Assembly: GCF_004358345.1 (NCBI RefSeq)
Contig: NZ_CP037952.1
Span: forward strand, 5,065,457 to 5,129,456
Length of the DNA stretch: 64,000 bases
Direction: 5' to 3'
Source: Parashewanella spongiae
GTDB lineage: Bacteria > Pseudomonadota > Gammaproteobacteria > Enterobacterales > Shewanellaceae
Shown here in pieces: positions 35,730-49,301 of this stretch (its first letter is position 1; every line of letters starts with the position of its first letter). A program made the position numbers and the translations under genes. The notes below the pieces were generated by a model. That model saw nothing but the letters and a program-made list of their open reading frames with translations. It was not told the origin of the DNA and did no database searches.

Positions 35730-36356
35730 ATGAGTCATTTTATTGTTGGGCTCACTGGTGGCATTGGTAGCGGCAAAACCACAGTTGCCAATTTATTTGC
35801 CGAACAAGGCATTGATCTGATTGACGCTGATATCGTAGCCAGAGAAGTCGTAGAGCCAGGCTCAGAAGGATTAGCCGCCATTGTCGAACATTTCGGTGAA
35901 CATGTCTTACAGTCAGACGGACAATTAGACCGCTCCGCATTACGTGAGTGTATTTTTTCACAACCAAAACAACGACTTTGGCTTAATGAATGCTTACATC
36001 CCCTTATAAGAAAACGTATGTTGGAGTTGATTAAACAGTCAACAAGCGCGTATGCTGTACTGGTAGTACCTTTGCTCTTTGAAAATGGGCTCGATAGTTT
36101 GGTCGATCGTACATTAGTTGTTGATATTTCGCCTGAACTACAAATTAAACGAACTCAAGATAGAGATGGTGTGGATAAAGGACAAATCGAAAATATCATT
36201 CGCAGTCAAATGCCGCGACAACAGCGCTTAGACAAAACCGATGACATTATCGATAATCAAGGAGAGATTCAGGAGATAGAGCAGACTGTATTTGCTTTGC
36301 ATAAACAATATTTGTCTTTATCGAAAGCAGTTTTATCAACAGAAGCTAAACTTTGA
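35730..36356 (+). CDS. coaE: Dephospho-CoA kinase
   Basis: This enzyme catalyses the last step of coenzyme A synthesis, phosphorylating the 3'-hydroxyl of dephospho-CoA. The P-loop is GLTGGIGSGKTTVA near the N-terminus, followed by 'LIDADIVAREVVEPGSEGL' and the lid-region 'RDGVDKGQIENIIRSQMPRQ'. I place the start at ATG 35730 with AGGAG 8 bases upstream; a GTG just before is in frame. The length of 208 aa matches the family. It forms the usual pilD-coaE-zapD-yacG cluster. Confidence 0.95.
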   Translation: MSHFIVGLTGGIGSGKTTVANLFAEQGIDLIDADIVAREVVEPGSEGLAAIVEHFGEHVLQSDGQLDRSALRECIFSQPKQRLWLNECLHPLIRKRMLELIKQSTSAYAVLVVPLLFENGLDSLVDRTLVVDISPELQIKRTQDRDGVDKGQIENIIRSQMPRQQRLDKTDDIIDNQGEIQEIEQTVFALHKQYLSLSKAVLSTEAKL

Positions 36357-36358
36357 CT

Positions 36359-37093
36359 ATGACTGATATCATATATGAACAACCACTGAATGAAAAAATA
36401 CGCAGTAGCTTAAGGCTAGAGTATTTGGCTGAGCAATTAACGTATAACTTCAACCATGACCACCGTCATGCCTGCTTTTTTCCATTATTTTCACTATGGG
36501 AACTGACTGAGCGGTGTGATTATCGTAATGATGTTCTCAAAGATATTGATAGACAACTCGCCTTATTCAACAAGTGGTGTCTATTGCCTGAAACGGATCA
36601 CCAACAAGCTTCTCTACTCATCGAGCAACTTAACACCGCTCGTGCTGATTTAGCGAATTGTCCTCGTTTAGGACAAGAATTAAAGCAAGATCGCTTTTTA
36701 ATGGCCATTAGGCAAAGATTCAGCATGCCCGGTGCGAGTTGTAATTTTGATCTTCCTCAGTTGCATTTTTGGTTGGCTAAGCCGTGGTCAGAAAGGCAGC
36801 ATCATTATCAACAATGGTGTGAACATTTTCAGCCCTTACTTAATGCCATAAAATTACTCCTTAAGCTGGTTCGTGAAACGAGCACATTTGAACCAACTAC
36901 TGCACAAGGTGGATTTCATCAAGGTGACAGCAGTCAACCGCTTTCCTTAATACGAGTGGCATTACCACAAGAGCAAAACTGTTATCCAACCATCAGTGGT
37001 AATCGCAATCGTTTTGCGATCCATTTTGTCAATTTTGAACGTCATAAACACACGGATCAAATGATCGATTTCAAACTGGCAGCGTGTCGATAA
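36359..37093 (+). CDS. zapD: Cell division protein ZapD
   Basis: This is a cytoplasmic FtsZ-bundling protein of the division ring. The N-terminus MTDIIYEQPLNEKIRSSLRL fits ZapD (YacF), and 'FPLFSLWELTERCDYRNDVLKDI' and 'CPRLGQELKQDRFLMAIRQR' are characteristic conserved blocks. The length of 244 aa compares with 247 in E. coli. The ATG is 2 bp after the coaE stop; a TTG six bases earlier overlaps that stop and is less likely. Translational coupling to coaE is probable. Confidence 0.94.
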   Translation: MTDIIYEQPLNEKIRSSLRLEYLAEQLTYNFNHDHRHACFFPLFSLWELTERCDYRNDVLKDIDRQLALFNKWCLLPETDHQQASLLIEQLNTARADLANCPRLGQELKQDRFLMAIRQRFSMPGASCNFDLPQLHFWLAKPWSERQHHYQQWCEHFQPLLNAIKLLLKLVRETSTFEPTTAQGGFHQGDSSQPLSLIRVALPQEQNCYPTISGNRNRFAIHFVNFERHKHTDQMIDFKLAACR

Positions 37094-37136
37094 AATAGAT
37101 ATGATCCAAGATTAATTTTTTCACGATGAGTAAATC

Positions 37137-37352
37137 ATGCCTTTAACGGTTCAATGCCCAATTTGTAAAGCCACAGTTGAATGGACTAACCAATCAAGTT
37201 TTAAACCTTTCTGTAGCGAGCGTTGCAAAACGATTGATCTCGGCGACTGGGCCAGTGAGAAACATGCTATACCAGTAAAACCAGAATCTGACATCAGCCT
37301 ATTAGATGACATGGGTTATGACGAGCCTGACTTCTTTAAGGATGAACAATGA
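37137..37352 (+). CDS. yacG: DNA gyrase inhibitor YacG, zinc protein
   Basis: This 71-aa protein has a four-cysteine zinc site: [10 protein letters not shown] and [18 protein letters not shown]. By family knowledge YacG binds GyrB and inhibits gyrase. The acidic C-terminal tail ends in EPDFFKDEQ. It overlaps the mutT start by 4 bp (ATGA). Confidence 0.93.
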   Translation: MPLTVQCPICKATVEWTNQSSFKPFCSERCKTIDLGDWASEKHAIPVKPESDISLLDDMGYDEPDFFKDEQ

Positions 37353-37744
37353 AGCGCATTCATGTTGCCGTTGGGGTAATTATTGACCCAACAGATAGAA
37401 TCCTTATTGCCAAACGACCAGAGCACTTACACCAAGGTGGAAAATGGGAGTTTCCCGGTGGTAAAGTAGAGATAGGAGAAACCACTGAACAGGCGCTGAT
37501 CCGTGAGTTAAAAGAAGAAGTTAATCTTACTGTGTTCTCGTCAGAGCCATTTATTAAGCTCAGCTTTGATTACCCTGATAAGCAAGTATTGTTAGATGTG
37601 CACTCAGTTATAGCCTTTACAGGACAAGCTAAAGGCATGGAAGACCAACAAATCAAGTGGGTATCTAAAGCTGAAGTAATAGAATATAATTTTCCTGAAG
37701 CTAATCAGCCAATCCTTGAGAAAATCATCTCCAAACAGCAGTAA
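37349..37744 (+). CDS. mutT: 8-oxo-dGTP diphosphatase MutT
   Basis: This Nudix hydrolase removes 8-oxo-dGTP from the nucleotide pool. The 131-aa product has the Nudix box [20 protein letters not shown] (residues ~37-57), preceded by GGKWEFPGG. Its start overlaps the yacG stop. The sequence after the stop begins with a piece of the dispersed TAATACCAATTACA repeat. Confidence 0.92.
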   Translation: MKRIHVAVGVIIDPTDRILIAKRPEHLHQGGKWEFPGGKVEIGETTEQALIRELKEEVNLTVFSSEPFIKLSFDYPDKQVLLDVHSVIAFTGQAKGMEDQQIKWVSKAEVIEYNFPEANQPILEKIISKQQ

Positions 37745-37758
37745 TACCAATTACATTA

Positions 37759-38031
37759 TCAGCTCATTATTTTTTTCAGCACTGGTGAGACCTTAAAGCT
37801 TGGTTGATTATAACCATCAATTTCCAGCAATTCTCCGGTTTGAGGGTTTCGCCCTTGCTTGGGCAAGTGATATCTCAATTCAAATGTACCAAACTGGGGT
37901 AAATACACTTTCTCACCTTCACTCAGTGCCTGTTGTACATTAGAGAGAAGCGCATTCAAAGCCCGCTTGGTGTCAACTTGTGAAGCATTTGAAAGGTTAG
38001 CCATTGTTTTAATGAGTTCAGATTTGTTCAT
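37759..38031 (-). CDS. HU/IHF-family DNA-binding protein
   Basis: The 90-aa protein starts at MNKSELIKTMANLSNASQVD (38031; the frame is open a few codons further). It has the HU fold: N-terminal helices, then 'GEKVYLPQFGTFELRYHLPK' and the DNA-binding arm with GRNPQTGELLEI in place of the usual GRNPQTGxxIxI, then 'FKVSPVLKKIMS'. Whether it is an HU paralogue or an IHF-like protein cannot be settled; it differs from the usual HupA/HupB sequences. It is convergent with mutT and lies just downstream of the rRNA operon. Confidence 0.88.
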   Translation of the reverse strand: MNKSELIKTMANLSNASQVDTKRALNALLSNVQQALSEGEKVYLPQFGTFELRYHLPKQGRNPQTGELLEIDGYNQPSFKVSPVLKKIMS

Positions 38032-38054
38032 GATAATATTTCTTCTTGGATACA

Positions 38055-38086
38055 AAAAAGCCTCGTCATTTCTGACGAGGCTTCGT
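38055..38086 (-). terminator. Terminator of the rRNA/tRNA operon
   Basis: On the minus strand, GAAGCCTCGTCA-GAAA-TGACGAGGC is followed by TTTTTTG, six bases after the CCA end of tRNA-Asp. It ends the whole rrn operon. Confidence 0.92.
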
Positions 38087-38091
38087 TGTGT

Positions 38092-38168
38092 TGGCGGAAC
38101 GGACGAGACTCGAACTCGCGACCCCCGGCGTGACAGGCCGGTATTCTAACCAACTGAACTACCGCTCC
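38092..38168 (-). tRNA. tRNA-Asp (GTC)
   Basis: The 77-nt cloverleaf begins GGAGCGGTAGTTCAGTTGGT, has anticodon GTC in CCTGTCACG, the T-arm GTTCGAGTC, and ends CGTTCCGCCA with encoded CCA. It is the last gene of the rrn operon. Confidence 0.96.
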
Positions 38169-38259
38169 AACTCTTTCATTTTATTTGCCTTGCAAATAAA
38201 ACTATTCTTTTTACTTCACTCTGTCACCAGTGAAACTTACTTTATTAAAAGCAATTTGG

Positions 38260-38378
38260 CGCCTAGAAATTACCTACTCTCACATGGGGAAACCCCACAC
38301 TACCATCGGCGATACTGCGTTTCACTTCTGAGTTCGGAATGGGATCAGGTGGTACCACAGCTCTATTGTCTCTAGACA
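38260..38378 (-). rRNA. rrf: 5S rRNA, distal copy
   Basis: It contains the conserved core CCGAACTCAGAAGTGAAACG and ATGGTAGTGTGGGG. The ends pair as GTCTAG with CTAGGC. About six base differences from the proximal copy at 38571 are visible, mostly in compensating stem positions. It lies after tRNA-Thr, so the operon has two 5S genes. Confidence 0.93.
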
Positions 38379-38396
38379 AATTCTGTTTTATCTAAC

Positions 38397-38472
<76 letters not shown>

Positions 38473-38570
38473 AAATTTTTTAGTCGTAAAGCGACTTCAT
38501 CTACCTTTAATGCCAGCAGATGTACAATCTCTTTTTGTTTCACTTCTACAAAAAAGTGTAACCAATTTGG

Positions 38571-38689
38571 CGCCTGGAAATGACCTACTCTCACATGGGG
38601 AAGCCCCACACTACCATCGGCGATACTGTGTTTCACTTCTGAGTTCGGAATGGGATCAGGTGGTGCCACAGCTCTATTGTCTCCAGACA
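38571..38689 (-). rRNA. rrf: 5S rRNA, proximal copy
   Basis: It contains the same conserved core as the distal copy and begins TTGTCTGGAGACAATAG. It follows the 23S gene after ~155 bp. Confidence 0.94.
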
Positions 38690-38846
38690 AATTCTGTTTG
38701 CTTGTTCTTTTCTTTATTTACCGCTCTTTTAGCCGTAAATTAATAATTTGGTTGGCTGATACCTGTTTTACAAGAAATTATCTCAAAGTTCTTACTTTAT
38801 TAAGCGCTTATATATTCACTAAGGTTGTAAAACCCATCTGGGTTGT

Positions 38847-41842
<2,996 letters not shown>

Positions 41843-42223
41843 ATACAACCCAGATGAGTTTCACTTCTTGCTAAAAAACAAGTCGTTAACATCATTGAGC
41901 TGCATTGCAACTAGCTGGTTTTTACTGATAATCATTGCACCAACGGGTAAGTTGATGCTGATATCGCCTTAGTTTTGAATATTCAAGACACTTAATAAAG
42001 TGTTTGAGAACTCTTGATGCTTTACCATTTAATGTAATGCATCGTTTTTGAGATTTTTCGTATGATTTACTATTCAAATGAACAATAAATCCTACTATCA
42101 GCTTTCCAAATTGTTAAAGAACATCGTTGTCGCTAGGACAAACGAGTATGCCGTTTCATCTTTCGATAAAACGTCAAGCATATCTGTGTGAACACTCTAC
42201 AAAAACAACAAAATCGTGTCGAT
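41843..42223 (-). other. 16S-23S spacer without tRNA
   Basis: The 381-bp spacer holds no tRNA gene. It carries a boxA-like antitermination site, TGTTCTTTAACAA, at 42111-42123 on the minus strand, and sequences able to form the RNase III stems around 16S and 23S. Confidence 0.85.
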
Positions 42224-43764
<1,541 letters not shown>

Positions 43765-44028
43765 AAGTTTTTGCTCGAAGCTAATGAAAGCTTCTGCTCA
43801 ATGAATTCTGTCGATTTGACTTACTTCTCTTTATGAAAAGGAAAGTAAACCAAATTTGCATGTTCAAAATGCTTATTTACTTAACGTAAGTAATCACTTT
43901 GAAAGTTTGCGTGAACACAATTAATTGAGAAAATTTTTGACTGCTTAATCTATTCACCGAAGTGATAAACCAATACAGTTTCGATTTTGTCAATCTCTGT
44001 GAGTGCTCACACAGATTTGCTTGATATA

Positions 44029-44040
44029 TTGTTAAAGAGC
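44029..44040 (-). promoter_or_regulatory. rrn leader boxA antiterminator
   Basis: GCTCTTTAACAA on the minus strand is the classical Nus-factor boxA, placed between the promoters and 16S. Confidence 0.85.
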
Positions 44041-44101
44041 GTTTTGACTCTGCGCTTCAAACCTTGATTTAATCAGTGTCCTCAGCGGGTCAGGGCTGCG
44101 T

Positions 44102-44129
44102 ATTCTACAGACCTTGTTGTTGGCGTCAA
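44102..44129 (-). promoter_or_regulatory. rrn P2 promoter
   Basis: TTGACG (-35) and TAGAAT (-10) are separated by 16 bp, followed by a GC-rich discriminator (ACGCAGCCC) typical of stringently controlled rRNA promoters. Confidence 0.82.
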
Positions 44130-44282
44130 GCAGTTTTTGTAAACTTTTTTCTGCCGTTCAATCCGAGGTTAATTTACTTTTAAAAAGCGCCTTATTTTCG
44201 ACTGAACCTGACTCGCCAACCTTGCTGCTTAATCGCATCATTTATGCTAAGAAGAGCTGCTGTGCCGTGTCAGTGGATGCGC

Positions 44283-44310
44283 ATTATAGGGAGATTCTGA
44301 AACTGCGCAA
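44283..44310 (-). promoter_or_regulatory. rrn P1 promoter
   Basis: TTGCGC (-35) and a perfect TATAAT (-10) are 16 bp apart, followed by the GC-rich discriminator GCGCATCC. An AT-rich stretch upstream (AAAAAAG) could serve as an UP element. Confidence 0.82.
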
Positions 44311-44537
44311 GGGCTTTTTTAACTGAACCCTATCAAGTGTGGAGCTTTTGTACGATTCGTGTTTTTTTCAGACTATTCGCCTTATATTTACATCTATTGT
44401 TGGCATATTATTGTAGTTTAATGACGATTAACGTTTATTTTTTCAACAACACACTGGTTTATAGGTCAATTATTCTTTAACATAGCTATTGTTTTTAACA
44501 GTTACATACTATTTTTCAGTAAACAGAGATCATTTAT

Positions 44538-44990
44538 ATGCAGAAGTCACTTCTCATCTTATTGGTTGTCGCAATTGTTGGTGCCGTTACGATTTTCAAA
44601 TTCGTGCCTGAGCTTCCAGCTTACCTTACCTTCTTAATGGGGATTGTAATCGCTGGTATCGTTTTCATTTTGTCTCAATCAGGTAGCCAAACTTCCATAG
44701 CGACTTATAAAGGTCCAACTAAAACCCTTTATGTAGGTAATTTGCCATACCGAGTTCATGAATCCGAAGTTAAAGCGTTATTTCAAGATCACGGCCCAGT
44801 AACGTCAGTCAGGCTTGTTCGTGATAGAAAAACCGGCCGCCGTAAAGGCTTCGGTTTTGTGGAAATGTCTGAAGTTGGTGCTGATAAAGCACGATTAAAG
44901 TTGAATGACTACACTTTCCAAGAGCGTACGTTAAAAGTACGTGAAGCTCGTACTCAAGAGTCTTTCAATAATCGGGATGAAGACGAGTAA
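44538..44990 (+). CDS. Membrane-anchored RRM RNA-binding protein
   Basis: The 150-aa protein has two N-terminal membrane helices (residues ~4-22 and ~28-47) followed by one RNA recognition motif (~65-140). The RNP2 motif is LYVGNL and RNP1 is RKGFGFVEM, both with the aromatic RNA-stacking residues. RRM proteins of this size are common in Shewanella and cyanobacteria; a two-helix anchor suggests RNA binding at the inner membrane. The target is unknown. It is followed by a terminator shared with murI. Confidence 0.88.
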   Translation: MQKSLLILLVVAIVGAVTIFKFVPELPAYLTFLMGIVIAGIVFILSQSGSQTSIATYKGPTKTLYVGNLPYRVHESEVKALFQDHGPVTSVRLVRDRKTGRRKGFGFVEMSEVGADKARLKLNDYTFQERTLKVREARTQESFNNRDEDE

Positions 44991-45019
44991 GCTGTTTCCT
45001 GACAGCTATTAACACTATG

Positions 45020-45060
45020 AGCCCAATAAATGTATTATTCGTTTATTGGGCTTATTTTTT
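45020..45060 (+). terminator. Terminator after the RRM gene, overlapping the murI stop
   Basis: AGCCCAATAAA pairs with TTTATTGGGCT and is followed by TATTTTTTT. The last codons and stop of murI lie inside this hairpin on the other strand. Confidence 0.85.
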
Positions 45061-45832
45061 TAAAACCATACTCGAACAAGGTTTCTGTTAGTTCGTGACT
45101 TAACTGTTTACTGGTATACCAAGCTGTCAAATTTGCACTTTCTGTAACACCACTTTTTTTTGATCCGAATGACTCGACAAGTATCGTTTCTACTCGTCGT
45201 GCGATTGCTTTGCCTGAATCCATCAATAATACTTCATCATCCAAAATTTCGGTTATTTCAGTTTTCAATAATGGAAAATGAGTACAACCTAACACCAGTA
45301 CGTCGACACAGCTCTCTTTAATTGGCGCTAATACTGTTTGTAACTGCTCTTGGTCAATTTCTTTTTTATTCAGTTTATCTTCAGCCATGTGCACCATTTC
45401 TGAAGATGCGACTGAAATTACCTGACAGTCACCAGCAAATTCAGCAATCAAATCTTTGGTGTATTGGCGGGTTATAGTTGCCGGAGTCGCAAGTAAAGCG
45501 ATACATTTTGTTTTCGAATAGACTGCAGCTGGTTTAATGGCTGGCACCACTCCCACAATCGGCACTGAGAGTTGATTTCTTAGATGTGAAAGAACAAGCG
45601 TGCTCGCGGTATTACACGCTATGACCACTAAGCAAGCATCAATGCTACTTACCGTATCTGCAATTAAGGTTACAACTCCTTCAATAAGCTCTTGATCATC
45701 CAGCTCACCGTATGGCAATCTCAGGTTGTCGAAAAGGTAATGATAATTTTGCTGAGGTAACCGTTGCTTGATCTCACTGAGCACGGTTAATCCACCGATC
45801 CCAGAGTCGAATACCAGTATTGGTTGCGACAA
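45035..45832 (-). CDS. murI: Glutamate racemase
   Basis: This enzyme supplies D-glutamate for peptidoglycan. The 265-aa product shows 'ILVFDSGIGGLTVLSEI' at the start, the first catalytic cysteine in VVIACNTASTLVL and the second in VLVLGCTHFPLL, plus PIVGVVPAIKPA. It is divergent from trmA across 90 bp and convergent with the RRM gene. Confidence 0.95.
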   Translation of the reverse strand: MSQPILVFDSGIGGLTVLSEIKQRLPQQNYHYLFDNLRLPYGELDDQELIEGVVTLIADTVSSIDACLVVIACNTASTLVLSHLRNQLSVPIVGVVPAIKPAAVYSKTKCIALLATPATITRQYTKDLIAEFAGDCQVISVASSEMVHMAEDKLNKKEIDQEQLQTVLAPIKESCVDVLVLGCTHFPLLKTEITEILDDEVLLMDSGKAIARRVETILVESFGSKKSGVTESANLTAWYTSKQLSHELTETLFEYGFKKISPINE

Positions 45833-45923
45833 GATAACCCCTTTCTACTATTGAACATTGGACATTACATCGTTCTAGTATAATAATTTGCGCCCAAATT
45901 TACAGAAGATAGTGACAAAGCAC

Positions 45924-47021
45924 ATGAATTTTGCAGCAATGGACCCACAGCAATATGACGCTCAACTCGAACAAAAGCGTCAAAAGCTACAACAAATGTT
46001 TGCATCGTTTAATGTACCTGAAGTCGAAATATTTGCTTCTGATCCAACACACTATCGGATGCGTGCCGAATTCAGAATGTGGCATGATGGTGATGATCTT
46101 TACTATTACATGTTCGATAACGTCAAAAAAGAAAAAGTACGTTGTGATAGCTATCTTCCCGCCAGTACATTGATCAATCAGCTCATGCCAGTACTTGTAG
46201 AAGAACTCAAACCTAATCCAAGTTTGCGTCATAAACTGTTTCAAGTGGATTTTTTGTCTACGTTAAGTGGGGAAATATTAATATCACTGCTTTATCATCG
46301 TCAGCTTGATGATGACTGGTTACAGCAAGCTCAGCAACTTAAGCAGCGCTTATCTAACCAATTTAATATCAACCTTATTGGCCGCGCTCGCAAAATGAAG
46401 CATTGCTTAGACCGAGACTATGTCGTCGAAAGCCTGCAGGTCAATGACAAGCAGTATACTTATCAGCAAGTTGAAAATAGTTTTACTCAACCTAATGCTA
46501 AAGTTGCCGAAAAAATGCTGGAATGGTCATTAGATGTTACCCAAAACTCCAGCGGTGATCTGCTTGAACTGTATTGTGGCAATGGCAACTTCTCCATCGC
46601 ATTGGCACAAAATTTTGATAAAGTGTTGGCTACCGAACTTGCCAAGCCTTCTGTAGAGTCTGCGCAATATAATATTGCTGCAAATAATATTGAAAATTTG
46701 ACCATCATTCGGATGTCTGCAGAAGACTTCAGTGATGCAATGGCAAAGAAAAGAGCATTTAGACGCTTAAAAGATGTTGATTTAGACAGCTATAACTGCA
46801 ATACCATTTTTGTTGATCCACCAAGAGCAGGCATAGACGACAACACCTTATCTTTAGTGCAAGGCTACGATCGTATTTTATACATCTCTTGTAACCCAAG
46901 CACGCTTGTTGATAACCTCAATATGCTCAGTAGCACACACAAAGTATCTCGTTTTGCGTTGTTTGATCAATTTCCATATACCGACCATATGGAGTCTGGT
47001 GTATGGTTAGAAAGAAAATGA
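45924..47021 (+). CDS. trmA: tRNA (uracil-5-)-methyltransferase TrmA
   Basis: This SAM-dependent enzyme makes ribothymidine at position 54 of tRNA (T-loop). I start it at ATG 45924 ([20 protein letters not shown]), giving 365 aa against 366 in E. coli; the longer frame lacks similarity. It shows the SAM-binding '[16 protein letters not shown]', the '[10 protein letters not shown]' motif and the catalytic cysteine in [11 protein letters not shown], then the C-terminal '[18 protein letters not shown]' with the conserved Glu. Confidence 0.96.
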   Translation: MNFAAMDPQQYDAQLEQKRQKLQQMFASFNVPEVEIFASDPTHYRMRAEFRMWHDGDDLYYYMFDNVKKEKVRCDSYLPASTLINQLMPVLVEELKPNPSLRHKLFQVDFLSTLSGEILISLLYHRQLDDDWLQQAQQLKQRLSNQFNINLIGRARKMKHCLDRDYVVESLQVNDKQYTYQQVENSFTQPNAKVAEKMLEWSLDVTQNSSGDLLELYCGNGNFSIALAQNFDKVLATELAKPSVESAQYNIAANNIENLTIIRMSAEDFSDAMAKKRAFRRLKDVDLDSYNCNTIFVDPPRAGIDDNTLSLVQGYDRILYISCNPSTLVDNLNMLSSTHKVSRFALFDQFPYTDHMESGVWLERK

Positions 47022-47072
47022 CACCATTACAGTGTGTGATTGGTTAGCCTAAACTCAAACCATCCTATTAAC

Positions 47073-47696
47073 TTAAGATGGTTGAGTGCTTTCATTGCGA
47101 ACTTGTAAAGCTTGTGCGCCTTTAGCGACAATTCTTAACTGTAAAACAAGTTGCTCTGCTAATTGACGGCGCTCCGAACGATTCATGTCCAAAGCCGCGG
47201 CTCCAGCATTAAATACTAAAATCACCAACGCCTCCGCCTGAGCTCTCGCCAACAATTGAGAACGATTTGTTTTTTGCTCAGTGTAATGGGCAAGTTCAGA
47301 AATAAAATGCTCGATTTCTCTCGCAACCGCAGCACGAAAAGCCGCCGAAGTGCCCGACCGTTCATGTAACAAAATTCGGAACGCATTTGGATTTGATTCC
47401 AACACTTCCATGAACGTTTCGACAGAAATTCGGATCACACTTCCACCAGCTTCGGCTCGTTGACGGCCTTTACGCATAATTTGTCTGAGGGCTAACCCAC
47501 CTTCGTCAACCATAGTCAAACCAAGTTCATTTAAGTCTTTAAAATGACGATAAAAAGAGGTTGGTGCTATATTGGCTTCACGAGCGACTTCACGCAGGCT
47601 TAGGCTAGAAAAACTTCGTTCCGCGCTTAGTTGATTAAATGCCGCATCGACTAATGCCCGACGAGTTTTTTCTTTTTGTTGCGCCCTGATCCCCAT
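47073..47696 (-). CDS. fabR: TetR-family repressor of unsaturated fatty acid synthesis FabR
   Basis: The 207-aa regulator has an N-terminal TetR HTH (residues ~10-56, '[21 protein letters not shown]') and a helical ligand domain. FabR senses the ratio of unsaturated to saturated acyl-ACP/CoA and represses unsaturated fatty acid genes. Here it is divergent from a fatty acid desaturase gene, with a palindromic operator between them. Neighbouring trmA is also next to fabR in E. coli. Confidence 0.93.
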   Translation of the reverse strand: MGIRAQQKEKTRRALVDAAFNQLSAERSFSSLSLREVAREANIAPTSFYRHFKDLNELGLTMVDEGGLALRQIMRKGRQRAEAGGSVIRISVETFMEVLESNPNAFRILLHERSGTSAAFRAAVAREIEHFISELAHYTEQKTNRSQLLARAQAEALVILVFNAGAAALDMNRSERRQLAEQLVLQLRIVAKGAQALQVRNESTQPS

Positions 47697-47796
47697 GTGA
47701 TCCCTTCTAGTCGATTTAATTTATAAATAATAACCTGAATATCTTAGAAACGCAGCCCCTGAATTGTTGACGGCATACTGCACTTTAAGCTAAATT

Positions 47797-47814
47797 AGCG
47801 AACAGTTGTACGCT
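47797..47814. promoter_or_regulatory. FabR operator in the fabR-desaturase gap
   Basis: AGCGAACAGTTGTACGCT is an 18-bp near-palindrome matching the FabR recognition pattern AGCGTACANNTGTACGCT with one mismatch. It is 21 bp upstream of the desaturase start, in a position to block its promoter. Confidence 0.75.
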
Positions 47815-47834
47815 CAAATATATATTGGATAATA

Positions 47835-48938
47835 ATGAAAAAACCACCCCTCATTTGGCTAAACATCACTTTGTTCGCCACCACCTTCTTAGCTGCTATT
47901 GTATTTGTTCCTTGGCGAGGTATCACCCACGGCTTTGAATTAACTGAATGGCTTACATTTGTAGGCTTAGCTTATTACAGCGGTTTATCAATAACGGCGG
48001 GATATCATAGACTTTGGTCACATAAAACCTATAAAGCCAACTCTGTCATTCGTTTCACCTATGCATTAGGCGGCGCATTAGCGTTACAAAACAGCGCATT
48101 GCATTGGTCGTCGGATCACAGGATCCACCACAAGCATGTCGATAATAATGATAAAGATCCCTATTCAGCGAAAATGGGGTTTTGGTACAGCCATATTGGT
48201 TGGATGTTAAGGGAGTATCAATCTCAACGTTACCATGACTATAAAAACGTCCGTGATTTACAAAACGACAAAATCGTCATGTGGCAACACAAACACTACT
48301 TGTTATTAGCAGTCATAATGAACATCGGTCTACCAGCATTATTAGGCTGGATGAATGGGGATGTATGGTCAATGCTGCTCATCGCTGGTGTATTGCGTTT
48401 AGTGGTTGTACATCATTGCACTTTTTTCATTAATTCATTAGCGCACATTTGGGGCTCACAACCTTATACCGACAAAAACACGGCAAAAGACAATGGTGTT
48501 TTAGCTCTATTTACCTATGGTGAAGGTTATCATAACTACCATCACATATTTGAGAATGACTATCGCAATGGGATTAAATGGTGGCATTACGATCCAACAA
48601 AGTGGTTAATCAAACTGTTACATTGGTGCGGTTTAGCTCACGATTTGCGTAAAGTGCCTCAAGAAAGAATCGAAGCAGCCAAATTTCAAATGCAATTATT
48701 AAAGACGCGAAATAAAACGGCTCACTTACCCAATGCCGATGAAATTGTTGAACGCTTACAAGGCGAGTATGAATTACTAAAAGCGCATTTAACTGAGTAT
48801 TACACCGCAAAAAAAGCTTTATTAGAAGCAAAGCGAAAGCAAGTCGCGGATTCTCAACTTGTACAACAAGTCGCAGAGCTAAAAGCAGACTTTAAAGCTC
48901 AAAAGAGAAATTGGCGCAGTTTAACGGCCAGTTACTAA
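47835..48938 (+). CDS. Acyl-CoA delta-9 fatty acid desaturase
   Basis: This membrane di-iron desaturase inserts a double bond in acyl chains, important for membrane fluidity in the cold. The 367-aa product has the three His boxes: HRLWSH, HRIHHKH and EGYHNYHH, with hydrophobic segments at ~8-30, ~35-55 and ~155-195. The C-terminal ~100 residues are charged and coiled-coil-like, a feature seen in Shewanella homologues. Control by the adjacent FabR is likely. Confidence 0.93.
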   Translation: MKKPPLIWLNITLFATTFLAAIVFVPWRGITHGFELTEWLTFVGLAYYSGLSITAGYHRLWSHKTYKANSVIRFTYALGGALALQNSALHWSSDHRIHHKHVDNNDKDPYSAKMGFWYSHIGWMLREYQSQRYHDYKNVRDLQNDKIVMWQHKHYLLLAVIMNIGLPALLGWMNGDVWSMLLIAGVLRLVVVHHCTFFINSLAHIWGSQPYTDKNTAKDNGVLALFTYGEGYHNYHHIFENDYRNGIKWWHYDPTKWLIKLLHWCGLAHDLRKVPQERIEAAKFQMQLLKTRNKTAHLPNADEIVERLQGEYELLKAHLTEYYTAKKALLEAKRKQVADSQLVQQVAELKADFKAQKRNWRSLTASY

Positions 48939-49077
48939 GGTTATTATTCTGGCGATTTTTTCTTTTAAAAAGATCACTGACTTGGTTTGAGAGTTGATTT
49001 AATTGTCTAAAGAATTGAGCCTGCGCTAACTTGGCAGGCTCGGATTCGCTGATATCACCTTCAAGGTTCTTTATCAC
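48892..49077 (-). CDS. Possible small protein, weak
   Basis: A 61-codon minus-strand frame with a GTG start (VIKNLEGDISESEPAKLAQA...) encodes a helical, charged segment (FFRQLNQLSNQVSDLFKRKN). It overlaps the end of the desaturase gene by 47 bp. There is no good ribosome binding site and no family recognised, so this may be chance. Confidence 0.22.
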   Translation of the reverse strand: MIKNLEGDISESEPAKLAQAQFFRQLNQLSNQVSDLFKRKNRQNNNLSNWPLNCANFSFEL

Positions 49078-49301
49078 TTCCTTTACTAGCTAATAACTGT
49101 TCATTTGGGCTGCAAGAGCTAGAAGATTCTCCTTCTGTAGTAGTGAGTTGTCACATTGGAGCAAAAGTCGGTTTAACTGTATCAAAGTGAGCAATCTCGC
49201 TTAAACTTCTTGTAGCGAAGCTACACCATAAATTTGACGCCTGATCAAAACCAGATATCTGGTATCATATCGATAACCCGTTAAGCTAGGAGATATTTCT
49301 C
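48939..49301. other. Gap between desaturase and selD
   Basis: The ~360 bp hold only the weak small frame noted above and the selD promoter region. The imperfect inverted repeat GAGCCTGC-GCTAACTTG-GCAGGCTC (about 49017-49041) could act as a terminator-like hairpin but lacks a T-run. Confidence 0.4.

Noticed and set aside
44114..44326. 70-codon plus-strand ORF in the rrn promoter region
   Set aside because: It lies over the P1 and P2 promoters of the rrn operon, has no ribosome site and no similarity.
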